Shown one piece after another: positions 1 to 6,778 of a DNA stretch of 8,770 bases. The DNA lies in assembly GCA_031286725.1 (NCBI GenBank), contig JAITTR010000103.1, positions 1-8,770 on the forward strand. The letters run 5' to 3'. Under the pieces are notes generated by a model. The model made no database searches. It was given only the letters and a program-made list of their open reading frames with translations, and had not been told where the DNA came from. Made by a program: the position numbers and the translations under genes. This DNA is from Holosporales bacterium. GTDB lineage: Bacteria > Pseudomonadota > Alphaproteobacteria > RUG11792. The stretch's first letter is position 1, and every line of letters starts with the position of its first letter.

Positions 1-1
1 T

Positions 2-112
2 GCTTTGGAATTTCAGACAAATGAATTACTAAGAAGAACGGAATTTTGGTGTTCGTTTGAAGAAGGCATGAAAAGGTTCTTTAAGAAGCATATAGCTCAA
101 CAACCGTTATAA
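2..112 (+). CDS. C-terminal tail of an unrecognised upstream gene (5' end outside window)
   Basis: The frame starting at base 2 is open from the window edge to a TAA at 110-112, giving 36 residues that end in KKHIAQQPL. The stretch mixes aromatic, charged and basic residues (for example LLRRTEFW, then FEEGMKRFFKKH) and looks like a helical, basic C-terminus of a real protein. I do not recognise the family and assign no function. It would converge on dxs, whose stop lies 140 bp further on. At only 36 codons the open frame could be chance, although the other two forward frames are interrupted and the composition is protein-like. Confidence 0.45.
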   Translation, partial: ALEFQTNELLRRTEFWCSFEEGMKRFFKKHIAQQPL

Positions 113-140
113 ACGTTTCAAATTAACTCTATGAACAATT

Positions 141-172
141 GATTTGTCTCGTTCTCTCCGCCTTGACAAATC
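141..172. repeat. 8-bp inverted repeat between convergent genes
   Basis: GATTTGTC at 141-148 is matched perfectly by GACAAATC at 165-172, leaving a 16-nt loop. It lies between the end of the plus-strand ORF tail and the 3' end of dxs, where a shared terminator would be expected. Neither strand has a T-run after the stem, so it is not a standard intrinsic terminator. It may be a 3' stabilising hairpin, or chance. The right arm overlaps a TTGACA hexamer at 163-168. Confidence 0.35.
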
Positions 173-191
173 TCTAGGGTAGATATACTAA
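163..191 (+). promoter_or_regulatory. Possible sigma70-type promoter reading toward the dxs 3' end
   Basis: A perfect TTGACA lies at 163-168. TATACT at 184-189 follows with a short 15-nt spacer, or TACTAA at 186-191 with a 17-nt spacer. Transcription from it would run antisense into the end of dxs, with no downstream plus-strand gene to serve. The hexamer also forms part of an inverted repeat. It is a sequence match only, with no supporting context. Confidence 0.2.
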
Positions 192-252
192 AAATAGAGC
201 TGAGGGGCTATAAAGAAAGATGTCTCCCTTCGCTTGTTTTCGCTCCAATTTT

Positions 253-2061
253 TTAAGCGTAATTCTTTAATGCGGAAGCGATATTATCTGCGGATAAGGG
301 GCTTGTTTGTATCTGTTTTTCTCTAGAACAATGGACGACGGGGGATTTTGAAGTATTTAAGAATATTAATTTGGTTAAAACGTCAAAATGTTTATTAGAA
401 GATAAGAATTCGTTAATAATATTTGACAATCCCCCGAATATTCCTTCTTCAACTATAATGATTTTCTTATAATCTCTAGAAATTTTCAAAAATTTATCAA
501 AATCAAACGGTTGGATAACCCTAACGTCCACGATTGTAGGGTTTGTTTTCGAAATATTAACCGCCTCTAAGATGTTGTTTAGAAGCGGTCCGCAGAAAAA
601 TATAGCAACATTTTCCCCCAAAGAAACTATCCTAAAAGAAATTTCAAAGTCGTCATTACGAGCATGTTCAACAGCTTCAGATTTTGGATATCTAATAGCC
701 AGCGGCGAAGAATTATGATTAGCGGCAAACTCTAACATTTTCTGTAATTCATATTTAGAGGATGGAGCTAGTATGAAGAAATTATCGAAATTCTGCAATA
801 AAGCGATATCGTAAACCCCAGAATGAGTCTTTCCGTCGGCTCCTGGGAAACCCGCTTTGTCAATAATAAATCTTACGGGAAGATTCTGAAGAAAAACATC
901 GTGAAAAATTTGATCAAACGCTCTTTGTAAAAATGTTGAATATATAGCGACAAACGGCTTCAAACCGCCTTTTGCAAGTCCTGCGGCAAAAGTTACCGCA
1001 TGCTCTTCCGCAATGCCAACGTCAAAAAATCTGTTGGGAAACTTTTCGGCAAATTTAGTTAGTCCGCATCCAGATTTCATAGCTGCAGTTATGCAAACGA
1101 TTTTTTCGTCCTTTTCCGCTAGCTCGATGATTTTATGGCCGAAAACGTCCGAAAATCTTTCTGGATAAGATTTTTCCACGCCGTGTAATTTTATCGAATC
1201 ATTTTCGGCTAATTCGTATCCCTTTCCTTTTTCGGTGACCGAATGAATAATGACGGGCTTATAGTTTGCAATATCCCTAACGTTTTTAAAGATTTTGATA
1301 AGTTTTTCTATATCATGGCCGTCAATAGGCCCTATATACTGAAATCCAAGTTCTTCAAATATCGTCCCTCCTTTTATTGCGTACATAAAGTTTTTAGCGA
1401 ATTTTTCAATACATTTTGATAAATTATTTGGTAATTGAGATAAAAACCCTCTAAAAACTTTTCTAAAGTGAAGCCCGCTTTTGGAAGACAATAACCCCGT
1501 AAGGTATTTTCGCATAGCTCCTACCGATTCCGATATCGACATCTGATTATCGTTTAAGATCACTATAAAATTTTTAAGATTGTCCGTATTATTCATAGCT
1601 TCGTAAACCATTCCCCCGCTGAGAGATCCGTCTCCTATGATAGATAAAATTTTAAAGTCTTCGCCATTTATATCCCTAGCTTTTGCGAGACCAATCGCCG
1701 CGCTTAAAGACGTCGAGGCATGGCCTGAGATAAACGAATCATATTCGCTTTCCTTAGGATCGGGAAACCCAGACGCCCCAGGAAAAGATCTTAAATCTTC
1801 CATAAGTTTTCTTCTTCCTGTTAATAATTTATGAGCATAAGACTGATGCCCAACGTCAAAAATAAGTTTATCCTTTGGGCAATCGAAAATGTAATGAACC
1901 GCCGCGGTTATCTCGACAATACCCAAATTGGATCCCAAATGTCCCCCGTTATTTGAGGTTATTCTTATAATTTCTGAACGCAACTCTGAACATAATAGTA
2001 TTAGTTGCTTAACGCTTAGTTTTCTTAAATCGTCTGGAGAACTGATAAAATCTAAAATCAT
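253..2061 (-). CDS. dxs: 1-deoxy-D-xylulose-5-phosphate synthase (DXS)
   Basis: DXS condenses pyruvate and glyceraldehyde 3-phosphate, using thiamine diphosphate (ThDP), to make 1-deoxyxylulose 5-phosphate. This starts the cytosolic MEP pathway for isoprenoids (undecaprenyl and ubiquinone side chains). The 602-aa protein is complete. GGHLGSNLG is at about residues 39-47 with conserved His41, and DVGHQ is at 69-73. GDG (143-145) to N172 is the ThDP/Mg motif, and NDNQMSIS follows. ITAAM (324-328) opens the pyrimidine-binding domain. GIAEEHAVT contains the catalytic Glu352, and IYSTFLQRAFDQ, GADGKTHSG and a C-terminal transketolase domain follow. The ATG start leaves the usual N-terminal SSPDDLRKLSVKQL segment intact; the ribosome site is weak (AAGAAA). 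The protein is shorter than the roughly 620-640 aa usual in the family, mainly because the linker after KLHGVEKS is abbreviated. The gene stands alone, with 632 bp separating it from rho upstream. Confidence 0.97.
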   Translation of the reverse strand: MILDFISSPDDLRKLSVKQLILLCSELRSEIIRITSNNGGHLGSNLGIVEITAAVHYIFDCPKDKLIFDVGHQSYAHKLLTGRRKLMEDLRSFPGASGFPDPKESEYDSFISGHASTSLSAAIGLAKARDINGEDFKILSIIGDGSLSGGMVYEAMNNTDNLKNFIVILNDNQMSISESVGAMRKYLTGLLSSKSGLHFRKVFRGFLSQLPNNLSKCIEKFAKNFMYAIKGGTIFEELGFQYIGPIDGHDIEKLIKIFKNVRDIANYKPVIIHSVTEKGKGYELAENDSIKLHGVEKSYPERFSDVFGHKIIELAEKDEKIVCITAAMKSGCGLTKFAEKFPNRFFDVGIAEEHAVTFAAGLAKGGLKPFVAIYSTFLQRAFDQIFHDVFLQNLPVRFIIDKAGFPGADGKTHSGVYDIALLQNFDNFFILAPSSKYELQKMLEFAANHNSSPLAIRYPKSEAVEHARNDDFEISFRIVSLGENVAIFFCGPLLNNILEAVNISKTNPTIVDVRVIQPFDFDKFLKISRDYKKIIIVEEGIFGGLSNIINEFLSSNKHFDVLTKLIFLNTSKSPVVHCSREKQIQTSPLSADNIASALKNYA

Positions 2062-2152
2062 TTAATTTCTTACGAAAACAAAAAGCGAATTTTTCTCGAA
2101 AAAGTTTTAAAAATTAACATTTTTTTAACTTTTTTCTGATATCCAAAGCCAT

Positions 2153-2178
2153 CCCTAACCCCCACCCTCCCGGGGGAG
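2153..2178 (-). other. G-quadruplex-type motif in the dxs upstream region
   Basis: On the minus strand, the dxs sense strand, four G-runs occur at 2171-2169, 2167-2165, 2163-2159 and 2155-2153. Their loops are A, T and TTA, which fits the canonical G3+N1-7 pattern with very short loops. A CCCCC run at 2176-2172 sits just 5' and could instead pair with the five-G run across an 8-nt loop, so two mutually exclusive folds are possible. The motif lies about 90-110 bp upstream of the dxs start, in its leader or promoter. The runs are seen directly; folding and any function are inference. It may also be one copy of a dispersed GC-rich repeat. Confidence 0.45.
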
Positions 2179-2194
2179 CCTTATTTACCACTAT

Positions 2195-2230
2195 CTATGC
2201 AAGCATAGCTTTAGCATATCATATTTGCAT
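2195..2230. repeat. Cluster of ATGC/GCAT palindromic half-sites upstream of dxs
   Basis: CTATGC-AA-GCATAG (2195-2208) is a perfect 14-bp interrupted palindrome. AGCATA then recurs 11 bp on (direct repeat around 2202-2207 and 2213-2218), and the block closes with TTGCAT at 2225-2230, the complement of ATGCAA at 2197-2202. The 2-nt centre of the first palindrome suits a dimeric DNA-binding protein better than an RNA hairpin. It lies about 135-170 bp upstream of the dxs start. Regulator unknown. Confidence 0.35.
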
Positions 2231-2274
2231 TAAAATTGCGTTGATTTTCGCAACTTTCTTTTGAAAATTAAAAT

Positions 2275-2298
2275 GTTGTCCAATTTGGAATTGACAAC
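2275..2298. repeat. Inverted repeat, 10 bp with one bulged base
   Basis: GTTGTCCAATT (2275-2285) pairs with AATTGACAAC (2289-2298) around a 3-nt centre, with a single unpaired C in the left arm. The right arm contains TTGACA at 2291-2296, but no matching -10 follows at a normal distance. It could be an operator or a transcript hairpin. Function not determinable. Confidence 0.35.
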
Positions 2299-2509
2299 TA
2301 TACTCAAGTTAACCGTAGCGTTGAGGAACTTTCAAAAATTAATATTTTAAATGAAACAATTATATGAAATTCACCTAAGCTTTTTGAGGATAAAAATATC
2401 CGCCCCTCGTGAAATTAAATGAAAAATTTGCATCGCGCACAACATACGAACATTTTTTACTGATAAAAACAAGCGAATAAAGAGACGACTTACGCGTATT
2501 GTTGTTTTC

Positions 2510-2540
2510 AAAGATAACTCTTTTTATTTTGAGTTACTTT
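2510..2540. repeat. Inverted repeat, 10 bp with one bulged base, 10-nt loop
   Basis: AAAG-A-TAACTC (2510-2520) pairs with GAGTTACTTT (2531-2540) across the AT loop 2521-2530; one A in the left arm is unpaired. It lies about 150 bp past the rho stop in the direction of rho transcription. No T-run follows on the minus strand, so it is not a standard intrinsic terminator. It could be a weak 3' hairpin of the rho transcript. Confidence 0.3.
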
Positions 2541-2693
2541 AGAATAAAGCTAAATAAACTTCCCGGGAAATATAGAGTTTTTGATTAATGCACAATTTAT
2601 TAGCAAAAGAGCGGAATTATTGGTTTAAAAAAGATTATTTACCTTGATATCAAGTAGCGAAATTTCTCAAATACGCTTTTTAGAAGATAGATT

Positions 2694-3962
2694 TTACGAA
2701 TTCATTGAGTTAAAAAAGTCTTCGTTAGTTTTGGAATATTTTAGTTTCTCTATCAGGAATTCCATAGCCTCTATAGTACCCATAGGATTTAAGATTCTTC
2801 TTAGAATCCACATTTTCGATAAAGTAGCTTTGTTCTTGACTAATAGCTCTTCTTTTCTCGTCCCGGATTTATTGATATCGATTGCTGGGAAAACTCTTTT
2901 ATCTAGAAGTTTTCTATCTAATACTATTTCAGAATTTCCCGTACCTTTAAACTCTTCAAAAATTACGTCGTCCATTCTCGAGCCAGTGTCGACAAGAGCA
3001 GTCGCAATAATTGTCAAAGATCCTCCTTCTTCTATATTTCTTGCGGCTCCAAAGAATCTTTTAGGGCGTTGAAGCGCATTGGAATCAACTCCTCCGGTTA
3101 AAACTTTGCCGGACGAAGGCACAACCGTGTTATAAGCTCTAGCTAACCTTGTGATAGAGTCTAGCAGAATTACGACGTCTCGTTTGTGTTCCACTAATCT
3201 TTTCGCTTTTTCAATAACCATTTCCGTAACTTGAGCATGCCTGGAAGCCGGTTCGTCAAAGGTCGAGCTAATCACTTCTCCTTTGACGGATCTTTGCATA
3301 TCGGTAACTTCTTCAGGCCTTTCGCCTATCAAAAGAACAATCAAATAAACGTCTGGAAATCTTGCCGTAATCGATTGCGCTATCGTTTGCAACATAACCG
3401 TTTTTCCAGTTCTTGGAGGAGCGACAATGAGAGCTCTTTGTCCTTTTCCAATAGGGGCGACTAAGTCTATAACTCTTTGAGTTATAGCAAATAGTGGCTC
3501 TTTTGCAGAATTTTGAATTTCAAGAGTTAACATTTCATCTGGATAAAGATGAGTTAAATTATCGAAATTGGTTCTCTTTTTTATATTGTCGGTATCGTCG
3601 AAATTAACCTTTAGTATCTTTAATACGGAAAAATATCTTTCAGTTTCCTTGGGAGACTTTATTTGACATTCTAGCGTATCTCCCGTTTTCAACCCCAATT
3701 TTTTAATAAAAGAGGGAGCCACGTAAACATCGTCCGGGCCTGGCAAGTAATTCGATTCCGGAGATCTTAAAAAACCAAAGCCGTCTTGAAGCACTTCCAA
3801 AACTCCGACGCTAAAGATTGGAATATCCGCTTCAGACACTTTTTTTAATATCGAAAACACTAAATCTTGCGTTCTCATTATATGAGGATTTTCTACATTA
3901 TACTCCGTCGCGTATTCAAGTAATGTAGCAAGCGGTTTATTCTTTAACTCTTGAAGATTCAT
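2694..3962 (-). CDS. rho: Transcription termination factor Rho
   Basis: Rho is a hexameric RNA helicase that loads on C-rich nascent RNA and uses ATP to release RNA polymerase. At 422 aa it is full length (E. coli Rho has 419). The N-terminal Rho domain begins NLQELKNKPLATLLEYA. The RNA-binding OSB fold carries DGFGFLRSP (about 60-68) and YLPGPDDVYV (72-81). Walker A is APPRTGKT (181-188, Lys187), and Walker B is VVILLDSITRLARAYN with Asp268. The Q-loop is GKVLTGGVDSNAL (285-297). ATALVDTGSRMDD and EEFKGTGNSE (R-loop region) follow, then the SGTRKEELL arginine-finger segment. PPRTGKT rather than the E. coli PPKAGKT is a common variant. The ATG is preceded by AAAAGGG three bases upstream. It is transcribed divergently from rpmE. 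Rho autoregulation is known in other bacteria, but nothing in this sequence proves it here. Confidence 0.98.
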   Translation of the reverse strand: MNLQELKNKPLATLLEYATEYNVENPHIMRTQDLVFSILKKVSEADIPIFSVGVLEVLQDGFGFLRSPESNYLPGPDDVYVAPSFIKKLGLKTGDTLECQIKSPKETERYFSVLKILKVNFDDTDNIKKRTNFDNLTHLYPDEMLTLEIQNSAKEPLFAITQRVIDLVAPIGKGQRALIVAPPRTGKTVMLQTIAQSITARFPDVYLIVLLIGERPEEVTDMQRSVKGEVISSTFDEPASRHAQVTEMVIEKAKRLVEHKRDVVILLDSITRLARAYNTVVPSSGKVLTGGVDSNALQRPKRFFGAARNIEEGGSLTIIATALVDTGSRMDDVIFEEFKGTGNSEIVLDRKLLDKRVFPAIDINKSGTRKEELLVKNKATLSKMWILRRILNPMGTIEAMEFLIEKLKYSKTNEDFFNSMNS

Positions 3963-3987
3963 TATCCCTTTTCTCTAAAACAAACGA

Positions 3988-4016
3988 TATATACTCGGAA
4001 AAATCTGCGATCGGAA
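3988..4016 (-). promoter_or_regulatory. Candidate rho promoter
   Basis: On the minus strand TTCCGA (4016-4011) and TATATA (3993-3988) are separated by exactly 17 nt. The -10 is good and the -35 partial. The predicted start falls about 20 bp before the rho ATG, leaving a short leader. This is a motif match in the only upstream region rho has. Confidence 0.4.
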
Positions 4017-4068
4017 GAAATATGTTGATTTTCCTCGCAAACCATAATAATATTATACTGCAGATTTT
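4000..4068. repeat. 9-bp inverted repeat spanning the rho/rpmE promoter region
   Basis: AAAATCTGC at 4000-4008 is matched perfectly by GCAGATTTT at 4060-4068, with 51 bp between. The left arm falls in the spacer of the candidate rho promoter. The right arm starts just past the candidate rpmE -10. This placement would suit one regulator bound at both arms controlling both genes. A 9-bp match in AT-rich DNA could also be chance. Confidence 0.3.
4025..4053 (+). promoter_or_regulatory. Candidate rpmE(-uvrD) promoter
   Basis: TTGATT at 4025-4030 is followed after 17 nt by TAATAT at 4048-4053; an overlapping TATACT lies at 4054-4059 with a longer spacer. The region is strongly AT-rich and is the only space available for an rpmE promoter. 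The exact -10 is uncertain. Confidence 0.4.
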
Positions 4069-4097
4069 AGAAAAGCAAAACATTTTTTTGGTGATTT

Positions 4098-4322
4098 ATG
4101 AAAAAAAACATTCATCCGGAATATCACACGATCTCAGTCGTGATGACCAATGGCGAAAAATTCGAGACAAAGTCTACCCTTGGAAAAGAAGGAGACGCTA
4201 TTAATTTAGATATCGATCCAACGACTCATCCTGCCTGGACTGGAACCGGACAAAGGTTAATGGATAGAGCCGGACAAATAAGCAAATTTGGTAAAAAATA
4301 TAATAACTTCGGAATAAAATAA
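4098..4322 (+). CDS. rpmE: 50S ribosomal protein L31 (cysteine-free type)
   Basis: L31 bridges the large and small ribosomal subunits. The 74-aa product begins MKKNIHPEYHTISVVMTNG and contains TKSTLGKEGD, the core DIDPTTHPAWTG (about 39-50) and the basic tail SKFGKKYNNFGIK. IHPxY near the start and HPAW in the middle are L31 hallmarks. There is no cysteine, so it is the zinc-independent form, as is usual in Alphaproteobacteria. The ATG follows GGTGA at 4090-4094, a weak and closely spaced ribosome site. uvrD starts 49 bp downstream on the same strand with no convincing terminator between. A T7 run at 4352-4358 lacks a good stem, so readthrough into uvrD is likely. Confidence 0.95.
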   Translation: MKKNIHPEYHTISVVMTNGEKFETKSTLGKEGDAINLDIDPTTHPAWTGTGQRLMDRAGQISKFGKKYNNFGIK

Positions 4323-4371
4323 CGTTTGCTCATATTACTTATGCGCAGAATCTTTTTTTATCAATAAATTT

Positions 4372-6300
4372 GTGTTTGATTTAGAATCTTTAAATAAAGA
4401 GCAAAAAGAATCTGTTCAAAGTACTGAAGGAGCCGTTTTGGTTTTAGCGGGAGCCGGCACTGGAAAAACTAAAGTTTTGACATCGAGAATCGCGTATATA
4501 ATTTCTAAAGGCTTATGTTTTCCTGATCAAATCTTAGCTGTAACGTTTACTAATAAAGCCGCAAAAGAAATGAAAGAAAGGGCTATCAGCTTATTACTGG
4601 CAAGCGCTCCTTTTCTGGGGGATTTTTCAGGGCTTTGGATTGGAACTTTTCACTCGTTGGCTCTTAGAATGATTCGGCCTCTTCACGAGAAATTTAAAAG
4701 GTCTTCTAACTTTTCGATAATAGACGCTGACGACCAGTTAAGAATAATTAAAAAGATCATGAAAGAAAACGGAATAGACGATAAAAAATATCGACCTAAG
4801 TCTATCGTTTATTATATAAATCGTTGGAAAGATCAATATAAATCCATAGAAGAAGCTAAAACCCTTGTTTCTAAGTTTACGACAGAAGAAATAGCTTACA
4901 AACTCTATAAGCCATATCAAGAAATGCTGGCTTCTCTAGACGCTATAGACTTTGGCGATATATTAACGTATTGCATAGATATTTTTAAATATAGCCCGGA
5001 AGTCATCTCTAGATATCAAAATAAATTTAAATATATATTAGTCGACGAATACCAAGACACCAATGCGGCTCAGTATATATGGTTAAAACTGTTGTCTATG
5101 AAGCATGGAAACATATGTTGCGTTGGAGACGACGATCAAGCTATATATAGTTGGAGGGGAGCGGATGTTGGAAATATTTTAAAGTTCGAAAAAGATTTCA
5201 AAGACGCAAAAGTAATTTGTCTTGGACAAAATTATAGATCTACAAAAAATATCTTAAAGGTAGCAAACGCTCTTATATCGAACAATTCTACTAGAATGAA
5301 AAAAGAATTTTGGACAGATGGCGAAGCGGGACTTCCCGTTATCGTAAAATCTCTAGACAATCCTAGATACGAAGCTTATTTTGTCTCGTCTCTTATAGAA
5401 AATAAACATAATATGGGAACAAGATTTAGCGAGATGGCCGTTTTGGTCAGGGCGACTTTTCAAACCAGAGCGTTTGAGGAAAGATTTATAACCGCTGGAA
5501 TTCCTTATACTATATCTGGAGGATTGAAGTTTTACGAGAGAAAAGAAATAAAAGACGCTGTCGCTTATTTAAGATTAGTAGTAAATCAAGACGACGGCCT
5601 TGCATTCGAAAGGATAGCGAATATTCCCAAAAGAGGCGTAGGAACAGTCTCTATAAACAAATTTTATACAATCGCGAGAGAACAAAACGTGTCTATTCCC
5701 TCTGCCGCAGAAATATTTTCGAAAAATGCCTCTTCAATCTCCGCAACGAAATTGGTCGAGTTTTTCAAAGACCTTAATATATGGCGAGAAGAGGCAAGTT
5801 ACCTTTCTCCGTCAGATTTGACGAAAAAGATTTTGGAAGAATCTGGTTATATAACGATATTGAAGGAAAGCAAAACCATAGAAGACGAAGCCAGAATTGA
5901 GACGTTAGAGGAATTAGTCAACGCTCTTAGGGAATTTGATACTGTCTCGGAGTTTTTGGATTACATAAGCCTAGTCTTAGACAATTCAGATTCTAGCCCT
6001 CAAGATAAAGTTATCATAAGCACAATTCACGCCGCCAAAGGACTGGAATACAATACTGTTTTCATACCAGGATTTGAGGAGGATATTTTGCCTCATAAGA
6101 AATCAATAGAGGAAAAAGGAGAATTAGGAATAGAAGAAGAAAGAAGACTTTTTTACGTCGCGATAACAAGAGCGAAAAAAGAAGCGTATATAACAATGTG
6201 CAATAAAAGAGGCAGCTACGGAGATTACGGAGCAAGACAATACGTATCCCCTTCAAGGTTTTTATACGACTTGCCAAAAGGAAGCGTGAAAATAATATAA
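4372..6300 (+). CDS. uvrD: UvrD-type superfamily I DNA helicase
   Basis: UvrD is a 3'-5' ATP-driven helicase that removes the incised oligonucleotide in nucleotide excision repair and unwinds nicked DNA in mismatch repair. All SF1A motifs are present in this 642-aa protein. They are the Q motif LNKEQ (Gln11), Walker A AGAGTGKT (Lys32), Ia VTFTNKAAKEMKER, Ic GTFHSLALR, II VDEYQDTN (Asp225/Glu226), III GDDDQAIYSWRGA (252-264), IV QNYRST (286-291), V TIHAAKGLEY (551-560) and VI RLFYVAITRAKK (592-603). The family start fits GTG at 4372 (FDLESLNKEQ). No in-frame ATG lies near it and there is no clear Shine-Dalgarno, so translational coupling or a weak start is likely. The protein ends about 40 residues after motif VI. 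E. coli UvrD continues for roughly another 100 or more, including the C-terminal Tudor-like domain that contacts RNA polymerase. No remnant of that extension follows the stop. Rep or PcrA naming is possible, but UvrD fits best. Confidence 0.93.
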   Translation: MFDLESLNKEQKESVQSTEGAVLVLAGAGTGKTKVLTSRIAYIISKGLCFPDQILAVTFTNKAAKEMKERAISLLLASAPFLGDFSGLWIGTFHSLALRMIRPLHEKFKRSSNFSIIDADDQLRIIKKIMKENGIDDKKYRPKSIVYYINRWKDQYKSIEEAKTLVSKFTTEEIAYKLYKPYQEMLASLDAIDFGDILTYCIDIFKYSPEVISRYQNKFKYILVDEYQDTNAAQYIWLKLLSMKHGNICCVGDDDQAIYSWRGADVGNILKFEKDFKDAKVICLGQNYRSTKNILKVANALISNNSTRMKKEFWTDGEAGLPVIVKSLDNPRYEAYFVSSLIENKHNMGTRFSEMAVLVRATFQTRAFEERFITAGIPYTISGGLKFYERKEIKDAVAYLRLVVNQDDGLAFERIANIPKRGVGTVSINKFYTIAREQNVSIPSAAEIFSKNASSISATKLVEFFKDLNIWREEASYLSPSDLTKKILEESGYITILKESKTIEDEARIETLEELVNALREFDTVSEFLDYISLVLDNSDSSPQDKVIISTIHAAKGLEYNTVFIPGFEEDILPHKKSIEEKGELGIEEERRLFYVAITRAKKEAYITMCNKRGSYGDYGARQYVSPSRFLYDLPKGSVKII

Positions 6301-6386
6301 CCGCTTTCAAGTTGATATTCGCTTAAGTCATATTGCTCCAAACTCCGTTACAAAAAGATTTAATATTTTTATAATTCAGTAACTTG

Positions 6387-6418
6387 AATAAACGTACTGG
6401 CCGAAATCTGCGTTTATT
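6387..6418. repeat. 8-bp inverted repeat downstream of uvrD
   Basis: AATAAACG (6387-6394) pairs perfectly with CGTTTATT (6411-6418) across a 16-nt loop, 87 bp after the uvrD stop. On the plus strand it is followed by A-rich sequence, not a T-run, so it fails as an intrinsic terminator. It may act as a 3' stabilising stem for the rpmE-uvrD transcript. Its stem and loop lengths match those of the inverted repeat at 141-172. Confidence 0.35.
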
Positions 6419-6778
6419 AAAAAATATATACTTTTATTAAGAGAATTTTTTCTTCCTAACTCTAATCATCATACGTTTCGTTCTCAAAAAATGTATGCGC
6501 TTGCTAGAAATTTAAGGTTTTGACAAACAATCTTATATAATAATCCACCTAAAAATTGAGAAAAGGCGAGAAGTTAGCCGTCTGTATAAACTAATTTGGT
6601 TGGGAAAAGAGTAGTTTGTTTTGTCCTCGAAGAAGATGGTATGGCGATAGGAAATTAGAGTTCTTCAAACTAAGCGTGAAGTTATTTCCATAGCTTTCTG
6701 TTTATGAAACTATTTCAAAGGATAAGTTGCGAGGGGACAAAGCTGATTCTTATTATAGTAGGAGATACGATAAGTTGA

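Larger units (their letters stand above)
2062..2693. other. 632-bp gene-free gap between rho and dxs
   Basis: No open frame of credible length or composition lies here on either strand. The gap is AT-rich except for a sharp GC-rich island at 2153-2180. It contains several inverted repeats, listed separately, plus the perfect palindromes CTTGATATCAAG (2643-2654) and TTCCCGGGAA (2560-2569). The first lies 40 bp past the rho stop and is followed on the minus strand by a T6 run about a dozen bases later. This makes it a weak candidate for rho 3'-end formation. No tRNA, SRP RNA, RNase P RNA or tmRNA signature was recognised. The dxs promoter must lie here, but I could not pick a convincing -35/-10 pair. 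Confidence 0.6.

Noticed and set aside
189..212. Possible intrinsic terminator of dxs
   Set aside because: On the minus strand a T5 run follows ATAG...CTAT, but the stem is only 4 AT-rich pairs, too weak to support the call.
1637..1834. 65-codon plus-strand open frame inside dxs
   Set aside because: It is entirely antisense to the N-terminal catalytic domain of DXS and shows no independent signals.
2644..3072. 142-codon plus-strand open frame
   Set aside because: It lies opposite rho, whose full set of motifs is on the minus strand. The plus-strand translation has no family features, so it is a shadow frame.
4022..4204. 60-codon frame overlapping the rpmE start
   Set aside because: It lies out of frame over rpmE, whose protein is unmistakable, and has no ribosome site.
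4323..4371. Terminator between rpmE and uvrD
   Set aside because: There is a T7 run at 4352-4358, but no stable stem precedes it.
6520..6541. Promoter from TTGACA (6520-6525) and TATAAT (6536-6541)
   Set aside because: Both hexamers are perfect but only 10 nt apart, too close for a sigma70 promoter, and no gene follows.
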